Assembly (NCBI RefSeq): GCF_023715645.1
Contig: NZ_JAMBOP010000006.1
Location: 62,001 to 126,000 of the forward strand
DNA: 64,000 nucleotides
Direction: 5' to 3'
Source of the DNA: Bacillus cytotoxicus
GTDB taxonomy: Bacteria; Bacillota; Bacilli; Bacillales; Bacillaceae_G
A program made the translations under genes and the position numbers. Below, piece after piece: positions 51,825-63,972 of this stretch (position 1 is its first letter; every line of letters starts with the position of its first letter). The notes under the pieces were generated by a model. The model worked only from the letters and a program-made list of their open reading frames with translations. It was not told the origin of the DNA and ran no database searches.

Positions 51825-52964
51825 TTGATACAAGCTGCATATATTCATATTCCGTTTTGTCAGCATATTTGTCACTATTGTGATTTTAATAAAGTGTTTA
51901 TTGAACGTCAGCCAGTTGAACAATACTTGCAGTATTTAGAGAAAGAAATCGTGAATACAATCAATAAAACGCCTTTTCAAGAAATGAAAACGATTTTCGT
52001 TGGTGGAGGAACGCCAACAGCGCTAAATATGGAACAAACAAAGCAATTGCTAGACATTATTAATCGGCGGTTACGTCCGTTTGCACCAAATTGTGAACTA
52101 ACTTTTGAAGCGAATCCAGGGGATTTACCAAAAGAGAAATTAAATCTTCTGCAAGAAGGCGGTGTAAACCGGATTAGTTTTGGTGTTCAAACGTTCCGAG
52201 ATGAATTACTGGAAAAAATCGGGCGCAGGCATACAAGAGAAGATGCATTTGTAGCGATTCGTGAGGCACAGGAAGTTGGTTTTACAAATATTAATGTTGA
52301 TTTAATTTATGCACTGCCGGGGCAGACGATAGAAGATGTGAAAGAAACATTAGAAATTGCATTTACCCTTGGGGTTCAACATTTCTCAGCCTATTCTTTA
52401 ATTGTGGAACCCAAAACGGTCTTTTATAATTTAATGAATAAAGGAAAGCTGAGACTTCCAGGTGAAGACAATGAAGCTAAAATGTATGAAATTGTGATGG
52501 ATGAAATGAAAAAGCATGGTTATCAGCAGTATGAAATTAGTAATTTTTCAAAAGAGGGCCATGAAAGCAGACATAACCTCACATATTGGAATAATGATGA
52601 ATACTATGGTTTCGGAGCTGGCGCTCATAGTTACGTAAATGACGAGCGTATCCAAAATGTAGGTCCACTAAAACAATATTTTACGAAAATTGATGAGACA
52701 GGTTTGCCGTATTTAGATGTTCATACAGTAACAGCGCAAGAAAAAATGGAAGAAGAGCTATTCTTAGGGCTTCGAAAAACAGCAGGTGTTTCGAAAGTGG
52801 AATTCAGCAAAAAATTCGGTGTAGAGATGAATGATATCTTTGCAAAACAGTTACGTCATAATAAGGAACATGAATTGCTTCAAGAAACAAATAATCATGT
52901 CTGTCTAACAAGAAAAGGGAAGTTATTAGGAAATGAAGTCTTTCAATCGTTTTTAGTGGATTAA
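51825..52964 (+). CDS. hemW: Radical SAM heme chaperone HemW
   Basis: 379 residues, TTG start. IPFCQHICHYCDF carries CxxxCxxC for the 4Fe-4S cluster, followed by GGGTPTAL and FEANPGDL. The length and lack of extra HemN residues favour HemW over coproporphyrinogen dehydrogenase. Lies upstream of hrcA as in B. subtilis. Confidence 0.94.
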   Translation: MIQAAYIHIPFCQHICHYCDFNKVFIERQPVEQYLQYLEKEIVNTINKTPFQEMKTIFVGGGTPTALNMEQTKQLLDIINRRLRPFAPNCELTFEANPGDLPKEKLNLLQEGGVNRISFGVQTFRDELLEKIGRRHTREDAFVAIREAQEVGFTNINVDLIYALPGQTIEDVKETLEIAFTLGVQHFSAYSLIVEPKTVFYNLMNKGKLRLPGEDNEAKMYEIVMDEMKKHGYQQYEISNFSKEGHESRHNLTYWNNDEYYGFGAGAHSYVNDERIQNVGPLKQYFTKIDETGLPYLDVHTVTAQEKMEEELFLGLRKTAGVSKVEFSKKFGVEMNDIFAKQLRHNKEHELLQETNNHVCLTRKGKLLGNEVFQSFLVD

Positions 52965-52992
52965 TTCCGCTATATAGATAAGTTGAAAATCC

Positions 52993-53191
52993 GACATAAA
53001 ACCCCCTTTTTTAGGAGGGCTAGATGCAAGGTTTAAAACAGAAGGAGAAAGCGAGTAGCACTCATGTTGTGTTTTGCATAGCAACGAAAAGCATGCTGCT
53101 AAAAGTTTCACTGTACCCCGCCCAAACAGCCGGTAAAGAGAAGTGAGTCAAGAAGAAAGACCGTCTGTAAGAGCCCGATTGGTTCAACTAA
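52993..53191 (+). repeat. bcr1-like repeat copy B (deleted form) and dispersed tag
   Basis: In the 364-bp hemW-hrcA space, 52993-53100 begins GACATAAAACCCCC like copy A, lacks the CATCTGGCC...CTGCCACG middle, and resumes with GGAGAAAGCGAGTAG and TTTTGCATAGCAAC. At 53165-53191 the tag GAGCCCGATTGGTTCAACTAA appears, as at 35966 and 38851. TGCTAAAAGTTTCACTGTA occurs twice (about 53096 and 53211). Confidence 0.6.
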
Positions 53192-53245
53192 TTAGCAACA
53201 AAAATCGTGTTGCTAAAAGTTTCACTGTATCCCATCACGTTTCCG

Positions 53246-53275
53246 TTGACAATTCAATATCAATTTTGGTAAGTT
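53246..53275 (+). promoter_or_regulatory. hrcA operon promoter
   Basis: TTGACA (53246-53251), 18 bp, TAAGTT (53270-53275). It lies directly upstream of CIRCE, as expected for the sigma-A heat-shock promoter. Confidence 0.6.
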
Positions 53276-53285
53276 AGTAATAGAT

Positions 53286-53312
53286 TTAGCACTCGAAACA
53301 TAAGAGTGCTAA
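53286..53312. promoter_or_regulatory. CIRCE operator
   Basis: TTAGCACTC (53286-53294), 9 bp, GAGTGCTAA (53304-53312): a perfect match to the HrcA-binding consensus, 16 bp before the hrcA start. Confidence 0.98.
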
Positions 53313-53328
53313 CAGAGGTGATGATGAA

Positions 53329-54360
53329 ATGCTTACGGAACGTCAGCTCTTAATTTTACAGACGATAATTGACGATTTTATCGGATCAGCACAACCTGTC
53401 GGATCAAGAACATTATCTAAAAAAGAAGAAATCACATTTAGCTCAGCAACAATTCGAAATGAAATGGCTGACTTAGAAGAATTAGGGTTTATTGAAAAAA
53501 CACATAGTTCTTCGGGGCGCGTTCCTTCTGAAAAAGGGTATCGTTTTTATGTAGATCATCTTCTTGCACCGCAACATTTGCCTAGTGAAGATGTTATACA
53601 AATTAAAGACTTGTTCGCTCAAAGAATTTTTGAAGCAGAAAAGCTTGCGCAGCAATCAGCGCAAATTTTATCCGAGCTTACGAATTATACGGCAATTGTT
53701 CTTGGGCCAAAAGTTAGTGCGAATAAGCTGAGAAATGTACAGATACTTCCGCTTGGTCATCAAACAGCGGTTGCAATTATTGTAACTGATACAGGACATG
53801 TGCAAAGTAAAACAATCACGGTTCCGGAATCTGTTGATTTGCAAGATTTGGAAAAAATGGTTAACATTTTGAATGATAAGTTGTCTGGTGTACCGGTGTC
53901 AGAACTGCATAATAAAATCTTTAAAGAAATAGTAATGGTTTTGCGTCAGTACGTTCATAATTATGATAGTGTCATGAAAATGTTAGATGGTACATTCCAA
54001 TTTCCATTATCTGAAAAAATATATTTTGGTGGAAAAACAAATATGCTTGCGCAACCAGAATTTCATGATATTCAAAAGGTCCGATCATTATTGAGTATGA
54101 TTGAAAACGAAGATGCTTTTTATGATATCTTAAAGAGTAAACAAATCGGCATTCAAGTGAAAATTGGACGTGAAAATTCTTCAGTTGCCATGGAAAATTG
54201 TAGTTTGATTTCTGCGACATACTCGATTGGAGATGAGCAGCTTGGAACAATTGCGATTTTAGGGCCAACAAGAATGCAATATTCTCGTGTCATTAGTTTG
54301 TTGCAATTGTTTACAAGACAATTTACAGATGGACTGAACGGTTTGTATAAACCGAAATAA
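53329..54360 (+). CDS. hrcA: Heat-inducible repressor HrcA
   Basis: 343 residues. N-terminal winged helix ([28 protein letters not shown] ... [30 protein letters not shown]), then a GAF-like domain. It binds CIRCE and is kept active by GroEL. First gene of the hrcA-grpE-dnaK-dnaJ operon. Confidence 0.98.
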   Translation: MLTERQLLILQTIIDDFIGSAQPVGSRTLSKKEEITFSSATIRNEMADLEELGFIEKTHSSSGRVPSEKGYRFYVDHLLAPQHLPSEDVIQIKDLFAQRIFEAEKLAQQSAQILSELTNYTAIVLGPKVSANKLRNVQILPLGHQTAVAIIVTDTGHVQSKTITVPESVDLQDLEKMVNILNDKLSGVPVSELHNKIFKEIVMVLRQYVHNYDSVMKMLDGTFQFPLSEKIYFGGKTNMLAQPEFHDIQKVRSLLSMIENEDAFYDILKSKQIGIQVKIGRENSSVAMENCSLISATYSIGDEQLGTIAILGPTRMQYSRVISLLQLFTRQFTDGLNGLYKPK

Positions 54361-54473
54361 TAAGAAGCCTTCATTTGCGGCGGGTGTGTCTTCCTCTGCA
54401 GATGATTAGCTGGATATAAGAAAATAGATAGTTGGGGTTGTGCTTGCCCTGCCTTTTTAAGGAGGTGAAAGTT

Positions 54474-56892
<2,419 letters not shown>

Positions 56893-56912
56893 TCAAATAA
56901 GTAAGATGACAA

Positions 56913-56950
56913 AAAGTCAAAGTCAAGCGTGCCTTGGCTTTGGCTTTTTT
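56913..56950 (+). terminator. Terminator or attenuator between dnaK and dnaJ
   Basis: AAGTCAAAGTCAAG (from 56914) pairs with CTTGGCTTTGGCTT through several G-U pairs, followed by TTTT. Probably partial, reducing dnaJ expression below dnaK. Confidence 0.65.
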
Positions 56951-57107
56951 CACGAATGAAGAAAAGGCTGAGTATACATGGAATCTTTTGTGAGGGAATC
57001 TAATATTTTCCTTTTTTCACACTGTAAGTGAGGAAACAGTGTTGCAAAGCACTTTCTTTCGATGTTAAAATTACGTTTATGTGAAAGGATTCGGGGGTTA
57101 CAAACTT

Positions 57108-58211
57108 ATGAATAAACGAGATTACTATGAGGTGCTCGGCATTAGCAAGGGTGCTTCAAATGATGAGATTAAAAAAGCATATCGTCGTTTGGCGAAAAAG
57201 TATCATCCAGATGTAAGTACTGAAGAAAATGCAATTGAAAAATTTAAAGAAGTACAAGAAGCATACGAAGTATTAAGTGATGATTCAAAACGTGCGCAGT
57301 ACGATCAATTTGGTCATGCTGGTCCAAATCAAGGCTTTGGTGGAGGCGACTTCGGTGGTGGCTTTGGCTTTGAAGACATCTTCAGTTCATTCTTTGGTGG
57401 TGGGGGCGGTAGACGCCGTGATCCAAATGCACCGCGCCAAGGTGCAGATCTTCAATATCAAGTGACTTTAGATTTTGAAGAGGCGATTTCTGGTAAGGAA
57501 ATGGATATTGAAATTCCAGTTGAAGATCCTTGTAATACATGTAATGGTAGCGGAGCAAAACCCGGGACTTCTAAGGATACATGTTCACATTGTTCTGGAA
57601 CAGGCCAAGTTAGCGTGGAGCAAAACACACCATTTGGTCGTATTGTGAATCGTCACACTTGTAATCATTGCTCTGGAGCAGGTCAAATTATTAAAGAGAA
57701 ATGTACAACATGTCATGGATCTGGTAAAGTACGTAAACGCAAAAAAATTAATGTTAAAATTCCAGCAGGTATTGATAACGGTCAACAAATTCGTGTTACC
57801 GGTAAAGGAGAAGCTGGTATAAATGGCGGTCCGGCAGGAAACTTATATGTAGTTGTTCGCGTGAAAGAGCATGAATTCTTCCATCGCGAAGGTGATGATA
57901 TTATTTGCGAAATGCCATTAACATTTGCGCAAGTAGCACTTGGGGATGAAGTGGAAGTCCCAACTGTACAGGGAAAAGTGAAATTAAAAATTCCAGCAGG
58001 AACACAAACAGGAACAGAATTCCGTTTAAAAGGAAAAGGTGCGCCGAACGTACGCGGATATGGGCAAGGTGATCAATATGTAGTTGTACGTGTTGCTACA
58101 CCAACGAAATTAACGTCGCATCAAAAAGATTTATTAAGAGAATTTGCAGGTCAAGAGGATCAAGATGATAGCCTATTTGGAAAGCTTAAGAGAGCTTTTA
58201 AAGGGGAATAA
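57108..58211 (+). CDS. dnaJ: Co-chaperone DnaJ (Hsp40)
   Basis: ATG at 57108 gives 367 residues (an upstream in-frame start at 57081 lacks family support). J domain with YHPDV-HPD motif, Gly/Phe-rich region, four CxxCxGxG zinc repeats ([32 protein letters not shown]) and C-terminal domains. Confidence 0.98.
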   Translation: MNKRDYYEVLGISKGASNDEIKKAYRRLAKKYHPDVSTEENAIEKFKEVQEAYEVLSDDSKRAQYDQFGHAGPNQGFGGGDFGGGFGFEDIFSSFFGGGGGRRRDPNAPRQGADLQYQVTLDFEEAISGKEMDIEIPVEDPCNTCNGSGAKPGTSKDTCSHCSGTGQVSVEQNTPFGRIVNRHTCNHCSGAGQIIKEKCTTCHGSGKVRKRKKINVKIPAGIDNGQQIRVTGKGEAGINGGPAGNLYVVVRVKEHEFFHREGDDIICEMPLTFAQVALGDEVEVPTVQGKVKLKIPAGTQTGTEFRLKGKGAPNVRGYGQGDQYVVVRVATPTKLTSHQKDLLREFAGQEDQDDSLFGKLKRAFKGE

Positions 58212-58239
58212 TGGAAATAAAAAATGGAGTTGGTAAATT

Positions 58240-59178
58240 GTGAAATGGTCAGAAATTAGTGTTCATACAACAGAGGAAGCAGTAGAAGCAATCTCGCATA
58301 TTTTACACGAAGCAGGTGCAAGTGGCGTTGCGATTGAAGATCCCGCGGAATTAACGAAAGAGCGTGAACAACAATTTGGCGAGATTTATGCATTAAATCC
58401 AGCTGAATATCCGGCAGAAGGTGTGCTCGTAAAGGCGTATTTCCCAAAGAATGATGCCCTGCAAGAAACAATTACAAATGTAAAATCGTCCATTGATCTG
58501 TTACCTTCTTATGGAATCGAGATTGGGGCAGCAACTGTATCTGTTAATGAAGTAGATGAAGAGGATTGGGCTACTGCTTGGAAAAAGTATTATCATCCAG
58601 TGAAAATTTCTGATACATTTACAATTGTGCCAACGTGGGAAGAGTATACGCCTTCCTCACCTGAAGAAAAAATTATCGAATTAGATCCAGGGATGGCATT
58701 TGGTACGGGAACACATCCGACAACAACGATGTGCATCCGTGCTTTAGAGAAAACGGTTCAGCTGGGAGATACTGTTATTGACGTTGGAACAGGTTCTGGT
58801 GTATTAAGTATTGCAGCGGCTAAATTAGGTGCTGCTTCTATTCAAGCATACGACTTAGATCCGGTTGCAGTAGAAAGTGCGGAAATGAATGTCCGATTAA
58901 ATCATACGGACAATGTTGTAACTGTTGGACAAAACAGCTTACTAGAGGGCATTGAAGGGCCTGTAGATGTAATTGTCGCAAATTTACTAGCGGAAATTAT
59001 TTTACTATTCCCAGAAGATGCAGCAAAAGTTGTGAAGCAAGGTGGATTGTTCATAACATCTGGTATTATTGCCGCAAAAGAAAAAATTATAACAGAAGCG
59101 TTAGTAAATGTCGGTTTTACAGTAGAAGAAGTGTTAACGATGGAAGATTGGGTAGCGATTATTGCGCGCAAAGGGTAA
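58240..59178 (+). CDS. prmA: Ribosomal protein L11 methyltransferase
   Basis: 312 residues, GTG start. [12 protein letters not shown] and SAM motif [20 protein letters not shown], then [12 protein letters not shown]. Trimethylates L11. Confidence 0.97.
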   Translation: MKWSEISVHTTEEAVEAISHILHEAGASGVAIEDPAELTKEREQQFGEIYALNPAEYPAEGVLVKAYFPKNDALQETITNVKSSIDLLPSYGIEIGAATVSVNEVDEEDWATAWKKYYHPVKISDTFTIVPTWEEYTPSSPEEKIIELDPGMAFGTGTHPTTTMCIRALEKTVQLGDTVIDVGTGSGVLSIAAAKLGAASIQAYDLDPVAVESAEMNVRLNHTDNVVTVGQNSLLEGIEGPVDVIVANLLAEIILLFPEDAAKVVKQGGLFITSGIIAAKEKIITEALVNVGFTVEEVLTMEDWVAIIARKG

Positions 59179-59303
59179 GATAAGGTGAAACTTCCAGTCA
59201 GTGAGGTCTTACTACCCACGAATAGCAGTATTTATGGAGGATGTAAGCGGAAAGTCTCTCGCTGAAAGTAGCGGGGGACTTACCGTTTGTTTCGTCTAAA
59301 TCC

Positions 59304-59347
59304 GTTTAGCTCTTTTCGTAAGCACTCGTTTACGAAAAGAGCTAAAC
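59304..59347. other. 18-bp perfect hairpin upstream of rsmE
   Basis: GTTTAGCTCTTTTCGTAA (59304-59321) and its complement at 59330-59347 with an 8-base loop. A smaller CGCT/AGCG stem lies just before (about 59260). Position between prmA and rsmE suggests a terminator or a repeat remnant; only a short T run (CTTTACT) follows. Confidence 0.6.
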
Positions 59348-59364
59348 TTTACTAAGGTGATAAA

Positions 59365-60114
59365 ATGCAGCGTTATTTTGTAGAAGAACAAAATGTAAAT
59401 GAATTGGCTATTCGTATTGTAGGAGATGATGTACATCACATCGGAAGAGTAATGCGTATGACGCCTGGTGATCAAATTTATTGTTGTACAAATGGAAAGA
59501 CAGCAATTTGTACAATTGCTGAAATTACCAATGAATTTGTAAATGTGACTATTGTAGAATGGGTAGAGATGTCAAGTGAGCTACCTGTTTTTGTGACAAT
59601 TGCAAGCGGATTGCCTAAAGGGGATAAGCTTGAGTTGATTTTACAAAAAGGAACTGAGCTTGGAGCAGCTGCCTTTTTACCGTTTCAAGCATCTCGATCG
59701 ATTGTGAAATGGGATGCGAAAAAATCTGGAAAAAAAGTAGAGCGTTTTAATAAAATTGTCAAAGAAGCAGCTGAACAGTCTCATCGCAGTGAGATTCCGG
59801 CCGTGTATGCACCTGTTTCTTTTAATGAGCTTCTTGCAAGGAGTAAAGATTATGATAGCTGCCTCGTTGCGTATGAAGAGGAAGCGAAACAAGGTGAAAA
59901 ATCAAATTTTGCTAAGGCTTTAACGAATTTAAGACCAGGACAAAAGGTGCTCATTGTATTTGGACCAGAAGGTGGTTTAACAGAAGAAGAAGTATCTACT
60001 CTTTCTGGGCATGCTTTTGTACCTTGTAGTTTAGGACCAAGAATATTGCGGACGGAAACAGCGCCTTTATACGCGCTAAGTGCCGCTTCTTATTATTTTG
60101 AATTAATGGGGTGA
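59365..60114 (+). CDS. rsmE: 16S rRNA m3U1498 methyltransferase
   Basis: 249 residues. HHIGRVMRMTPGDQIYCC (PUA-like), SELPVFVTIASGLPKGDKLELILQKGTELG and the SPOUT knot VLIVFGPEGGLTEEEV ... LGPRILRTETAPLYALSAASYY. Confidence 0.96.
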   Translation: MQRYFVEEQNVNELAIRIVGDDVHHIGRVMRMTPGDQIYCCTNGKTAICTIAEITNEFVNVTIVEWVEMSSELPVFVTIASGLPKGDKLELILQKGTELGAAAFLPFQASRSIVKWDAKKSGKKVERFNKIVKEAAEQSHRSEIPAVYAPVSFNELLARSKDYDSCLVAYEEEAKQGEKSNFAKALTNLRPGQKVLIVFGPEGGLTEEEVSTLSGHAFVPCSLGPRILRTETAPLYALSAASYYFELMG

Positions 60115-60119
60115 GTTAT

Positions 60120-61472
60120 ATGGCAACTGTTGCGTTTCATACGTTAGGTTGTAAAGTAAACCACTACGAGACAGAAGCAATTTGGCAACTGTTTAAACAA
60201 GGTGGTTATGAGCGAACTGAATTTGAAAAAACAGCTGATGTATATGTAATTAATACATGTACTGTAACAAATACAGGGGATAAAAAAAGTCGTCAAGTTA
60301 TTCGTCGTGCCGTTCGTCAAAATCCTGATGCGGTAATTTGTGTAACGGGATGTTATGCACAAACATCTCCAGCAGAAATTATGGCAATTCCAGGTGTTGA
60401 TATTGTTGTTGGAACGCAAGACCGTGAGAAAATGCTTGGCTATATTGAAGAATACCGCAATGAACGTCAGCCGATTAATGCTGTACGTAACATTATGAAA
60501 ACACGTGTATACGAAGAGTTAGACGTGCCGTATTTTACAGATCGTACGCGTGCATCTTTAAAGATTCAAGAAGGATGTAACAACTTCTGTACGTTCTGTA
60601 TTATTCCATGGGCTCGTGGTTTAATGCGTTCTCGTGATGGAAAAGAAGTTATTCGCCAAGCACAGCAATTAGTAGATGCTGGTTATAAAGAAATTGTCTT
60701 AACAGGTATTCATACAGGTGGATACGGTGAAGATATGAAAGACTATAACTTAGCGGGCCTACTTCGTGATATGGAAGCGGAAGTAACGGGTTTAAAACGC
60801 CTTCGTATTTCTTCTATTGAAGCGAGTCAAATTACAGATGAAGTAATTGAAGTGCTGCGTGATTCTAAAGTTGTTGTCCGTCATTTACACATTCCGCTTC
60901 AATCTGGATCTAATACAGTATTGAAACGTATGCGCCGTAAATATACAATGGAGTTTTTCCAAGAGCGTTTAGACCGCTTAAAAGAAGCTCTGCCAGGACT
61001 TGCGATTACATCTGATGTTATCGTAGGTTTCCCTGGTGAAACAGAAGAGGAGTTTATGGAAACGTTCAATTTCATTAAAAATAATCGTTTCTCTGAACTC
61101 CATGTATTCCCATATTCAAAACGTACAGGAACACCAGCAGCGCGCATGGACGATCAAGTGCCGGAAGAATTTAAGAATGAGCGTGTACACCGCTTGATTG
61201 CATTATCTGATCAATTAGCGAAAGAATATGCATCGCAGTTTGAAGGTGAAGTGCTTGAAATTATTCCAGAAGAACCATTTAAAGAAGCTGATCGTGAAGG
61301 ATTATATGTAGGTTATACAGATAATTACTTAAAAGTTGTCTTTGAAGGTTCTGAAGAATTAATTGGTAAATTAATTAAAGTAAAAATTACGAAAGCTGGT
61401 TATCCTTACAACGAAGCACAATTTGTTCGTGTGCTAGAAGATGCATCTCCTAAAGAATCAGCAAGTGCGTAA
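60120..61472 (+). CDS. mtaB: tRNA t6A37 methylthiotransferase
   Basis: ATG at 60120 after GGGGTGAGTTAT gives 450 residues. UPF0004 domain (TLGCKVNHYETEAIWQLF, NTCTVTN, CVTGCYAQ), radical SAM CNNFCTFC, C-terminal TRAM domain. Makes ms2t6A. Confidence 0.96.
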   Translation: MATVAFHTLGCKVNHYETEAIWQLFKQGGYERTEFEKTADVYVINTCTVTNTGDKKSRQVIRRAVRQNPDAVICVTGCYAQTSPAEIMAIPGVDIVVGTQDREKMLGYIEEYRNERQPINAVRNIMKTRVYEELDVPYFTDRTRASLKIQEGCNNFCTFCIIPWARGLMRSRDGKEVIRQAQQLVDAGYKEIVLTGIHTGGYGEDMKDYNLAGLLRDMEAEVTGLKRLRISSIEASQITDEVIEVLRDSKVVVRHLHIPLQSGSNTVLKRMRRKYTMEFFQERLDRLKEALPGLAITSDVIVGFPGETEEEFMETFNFIKNNRFSELHVFPYSKRTGTPAARMDDQVPEEFKNERVHRLIALSDQLAKEYASQFEGEVLEIIPEEPFKEADREGLYVGYTDNYLKVVFEGSEELIGKLIKVKITKAGYPYNEAQFVRVLEDASPKESASA

Positions 61473-61475
61473 CAA

Positions 61476-61509
61476 AAAAGCATGCAAACAGTATTGTTTG
61501 TATGCTTTT
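61476..61509 (+). terminator. mtaB terminator
   Basis: AAAAGCATGCAAACA (61476-61490), GTAT loop, TGTTTGTATGCTTTT (61495-61509), nearly perfect. Confidence 0.9.
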
Positions 61510-61612
61510 CTATTTGCTGGAGAAGTTAAAATATGAAAACGCTAGTATGTTATAATACTGAAGGTTAAGGTTGTCAGACAACTAATTAGTGGGAAATTCA
61601 CTACGTATAAGT

Positions 61613-61838
61613 GTAACTACTCAGTCACACATTTCATTGAAAAGTTATCTTCATAACAGCATCTAGATTGCTGTTATGAAGATAAAAAGGGCAATGCAAA
61701 TCGCTACCTTTCTTTGTTTTAAAACGTTGCGCGTGGCAGGAAAAGGCCCTGACCGCTCCAACACGCGGCCAGTTGCTCTTGCCAACCAAAAAAGAAAGTG
61801 GTTTTCTGCCTTTTTTTCATAGAGGGACTGAGTAGTTG
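61613..61838. mobile_element. 226-bp element with 12-bp inverted repeats and 9-bp target duplication
   Basis: AACTACTCAGTC (61615-61626) and GACTGAGTAGTT (61826-61837) are perfect terminal inverted repeats. CGTATAAGT flanks on both sides (61604-61612, 61839-61847). No transposase. Inside are a 17-bp perfect stem, TTATCTTCATAACAGCA (61645-61661) with its complement at 61669-61685, and a reversed bcr1-like copy. It fills most of the 396-bp space before deoC. Confidence 0.7.
61660..61815 (-). repeat. bcr1-like repeat, copy C (reversed)
   Basis: The minus strand reads GCAGAAAACCACTTTC, AAGAGCAACTGGCC, GGAGCGGTCAGGGCC, CTGCCACGCGCAA, AACAAAGAAAGG and TTCATAACAGCAATCTAGATG, in the same order as copy A. 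It lies wholly within the 226-bp element. Confidence 0.65.
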
Positions 61839-61868
61839 CGTATAAGTTAAGGAAGGGGCAATTTTTAA

Positions 61869-62534
61869 ATGAACTATGCAAAGTTAATTGATCATACGGC
61901 ATTAAAGCCAGATACAAAAAAAGAAGTAATCGTGACTTTATGTGAAGAGGCGAGACAACATGATTTTGCTTCTGTATGTGTAAATCCAACATGGGTTGAA
62001 ACGGCAGCAGAATTACTAAAAGGAACAGATGTAAAAGTTTGTACAGTAATTGGTTTTCCTCTTGGAGCAAATACGCCGGAAACAAAAGCGTTTGAAACAA
62101 CAGATGCGATTGTAAAAGGTGCAACAGAAGTTGATATGGTAATTAACATAGGCGCGTTAAAAGATAAAAACGATGCGCTAGTAGAGCGTGATGTTCGCGC
62201 TGTTGTAGAGGCTGCAAAAGGAAAAGCACTTGTAAAAGTAATTATTGAAACATGCTTACTTACAGAAGAAGAAAAAGTTCGTGCTTGTGAATTATCTGTA
62301 AAAGCAGGCACTGATTTCGTAAAAACATCAACAGGATTTTCAACAGGCGGTGCAACAGTAGAAGATATTACGTTGATGAGAAAAACTGTAGGGCCAAATA
62401 TCGGTGTAAAAGCATCAGGCGGTGTTCGTGACGAAGCAGGCATGGATGCAATGATAGAAGCAGGCGCAACGCGAATCGGAACAAGTTCTGGTGTAGCGTT
62501 AATAAGCGGAAAAACAGCAACAACTGATTATTAA
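61869..62534 (+). CDS. deoC: Deoxyribose-phosphate aldolase
   Basis: 221 residues, normal length. [23 protein letters not shown] and [10 protein letters not shown] carry the Schiff-base and proton-relay lysines. Splits deoxyribose-5-phosphate. It stands alone between repeat-rich spaces, not with the pdp/dra genes. Confidence 0.97.
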   Translation: MNYAKLIDHTALKPDTKKEVIVTLCEEARQHDFASVCVNPTWVETAAELLKGTDVKVCTVIGFPLGANTPETKAFETTDAIVKGATEVDMVINIGALKDKNDALVERDVRAVVEAAKGKALVKVIIETCLLTEEEKVRACELSVKAGTDFVKTSTGFSTGGATVEDITLMRKTVGPNIGVKASGGVRDEAGMDAMIEAGATRIGTSSGVALISGKTATTDY

Positions 62535-62700
62535 TATAAAAGCGGAAGCTGCTCGCATAGAACATGAGGGCGTTGGAGCTCTTGACGTAGAGGCGCTTTT
62601 TTGCCTCGTAGGAAAGAGTGAAACGGCCGATTGTTCTAGCGGCTGTAGCTGGATAATATAAAAGCGAAGCCGGTCGTTTATATAAGTCCAAATCAAAAAA
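62535..62700. other. Gene-free region after deoC
   Basis: First part of the 696-bp space deoC-rpsU. GC-rich short stems occur (AAAGCGGAAGC and AGCGAAGC motifs; GAGGCGCTTTTTTGCCTC about 62591-62608 is a stem-loop that may end deoC). No coding frame with a ribosome site was seen. Confidence 0.45.
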
Positions 62701-63004
62701 GATAGAAAACCATTCTTTTTCGGTGGACGAGAGCATCTGGCCATGCGTAGAAGCGGTCAGGGCCTATTTCTGCCACGTGCAAAGTTTAAACAAATAGAGC
62801 AAGCGAGTGGAGGCCACTGAAAAAGTCCATGTCATAATAAAAATGGTCCTATCACCTACTGTATACAGGTAGTAGGACCGTTTTTATTTTCAACATATTG
62901 ATGAAATGCTTGTTATGTTTTCAAAGTAATCACTTTTTCAGTGCCCTCAGCGAGTGCGGTCTCCATTTTTTTCTGCATGGCGGTAATCTGTATGTTGAAA
63001 AATC
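62701..63004 (+). repeat. bcr1-like repeat, copy D, split by a MITE
   Basis: 62701-62809 matches the first 110 bp of copy A (GAGAGCATCTGGCCATGC, AGCGGTCAGGGCC, CTGCCACGTG) and 62957-63004 matches its end (TTTTTTTCTGCATGG, GTAATCTGTATG, GAAAAATC). Removing the insert and one target copy gives about 157 bp. Confidence 0.75.
62810..62948. mobile_element. 139-bp MITE with 17-bp inverted repeats and 8-bp target duplication
   Basis: Left end GAGGCCACTGAAAAAGT (62810-62826), right end ACTTTTTCAGTGCCCTC (62932-62948): inverted repeats with one mismatch. AGCGAGTG is duplicated at 62802-62809 and 62949-62956. Inside is a terminator-like hairpin GGTCCTA/TAGGACC with A and T tracts (about 62844-62885). 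No coding capacity. Confidence 0.85.
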
Positions 63005-63116
63005 AAAAGTGAACATTTCGATAGAATTACGTTGAATTGCTATAGAAATATATATCGAAAATGTACGTTTTGTGAAAAAAAGGGCGCAAGTACTCTTCTT
63101 TTCTTTTATCAGATAG

Positions 63117-63146
63117 TTGACCAAAAAGCATAAAATGTATTATAAT
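63117..63146 (+). promoter_or_regulatory. rpsU promoter
   Basis: TTGACC (63117-63122), 18 bp, TATAAT (63141-63146), 84 bp upstream of the rpsU start. Confidence 0.75.
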
Positions 63147-63230
63147 CGTAAAAGACATGCTGAGAAAGTGTTTACTTTTTGCATGCTGAAATTAGGATGT
63201 AAGTGGATGTTTCGGAGGGAGGGAAAGAGA

Positions 63231-63404
63231 ATGTCAAAAACAGTCGTTCGTAAAAACGAGTCTTTGGAGGATGCACTTCGCCGTTTTAAAAGATCAACTT
63301 CTAAAGCTGGTACGCTTGCTGAGGCAAGAAAACGCGAGTTCTATGAAAAGCCAAGCGTAAAACGTAAGAAGAAATCTGAAGCGGCAAGAAAGCGTAAATT
63401 CTAA
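63231..63404 (+). CDS. rpsU: Ribosomal protein bS21
   Basis: 57 residues, [21 protein letters not shown] ... [15 protein letters not shown] after GGAGGGAGGGAAAGAGA; the longer upstream frame to 63117 is leader. yqeY follows 15 bp on. Confidence 0.98.
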   Translation: MSKTVVRKNESLEDALRRFKRSTSKAGTLAEARKREFYEKPSVKRKKKSEAARKRKF

Positions 63405-63419
63405 GAGAGGGTGTAATTT

Positions 63420-63863
63420 ATGAGTCTTCTCGGTCGTTTAAACGATGATATGAAACAAGCGATGAAGAATAAAGAAAAACAAAAATTAACCGTTATTCGT
63501 ATGGTTAAGGCTGCTTTACAAAATGAAGAAATAAAACTGCAGCACTCTCTTCTAGAAGATGAGGAACTAACAGTTTTAGCTCGTGAAGTAAAACAGTATA
63601 AGGACTCCCTCCTTGAGTTTGAAAAAGCTGGTCGTGAAGACCTTGTCGATAAACTGAAAAGCGAAATTCAGATTTTAGAAACATATTTGCCAGAGCAATT
63701 GACAGAAGAAGAATTGACTGCTGTTATTCAGCAGGTGATTTCTGAAGTTGGTGCAGCTTCTAAAGCTGATATGGGCAAAGTGATGAGCGCTGTTATGCCG
63801 AAAATAAAAGGTAAAGCAGATGGCTCACAAGTGAATAGGCTTGTTTCGAAACTATTAACATAA
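63420..63863 (+). CDS. yqeY: GatB/YqeY domain protein
   Basis: 147 residues. [36 protein letters not shown] and the C-terminal [24 protein letters not shown] match YqeY, which resembles the tRNA-binding tail of GatB. Co-transcribed with rpsU. Confidence 0.96.
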   Translation: MSLLGRLNDDMKQAMKNKEKQKLTVIRMVKAALQNEEIKLQHSLLEDEELTVLAREVKQYKDSLLEFEKAGREDLVDKLKSEIQILETYLPEQLTEEELTAVIQQVISEVGAASKADMGKVMSAVMPKIKGKADGSQVNRLVSKLLT

Positions 63864-63896
63864 AAAAACGTCTCATTTATAATGAGACGTTTTTTT
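63862..63896. terminator. rpsU-yqeY terminator
   Basis: AAAAAAACGTCTCATT (63862-63877) and AATGAGACGTTTTTTT (63881-63896), a perfect stem usable from both sides. Confidence 0.93.
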
Positions 63897-63972
63897 ATGT
63901 TTTTTTTCAATTTGGACGTGATATTACAAGATTTTTTTCATACATATGAATTTTTTTATAAGGTGTTGTGAA

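Noticed and set aside
61663-62443. Antisense frames over deoC and its upstream repeats
   Set aside because: No ribosome site, repetitive composition, and they cross the inverted repeats and the bcr1-like copy.
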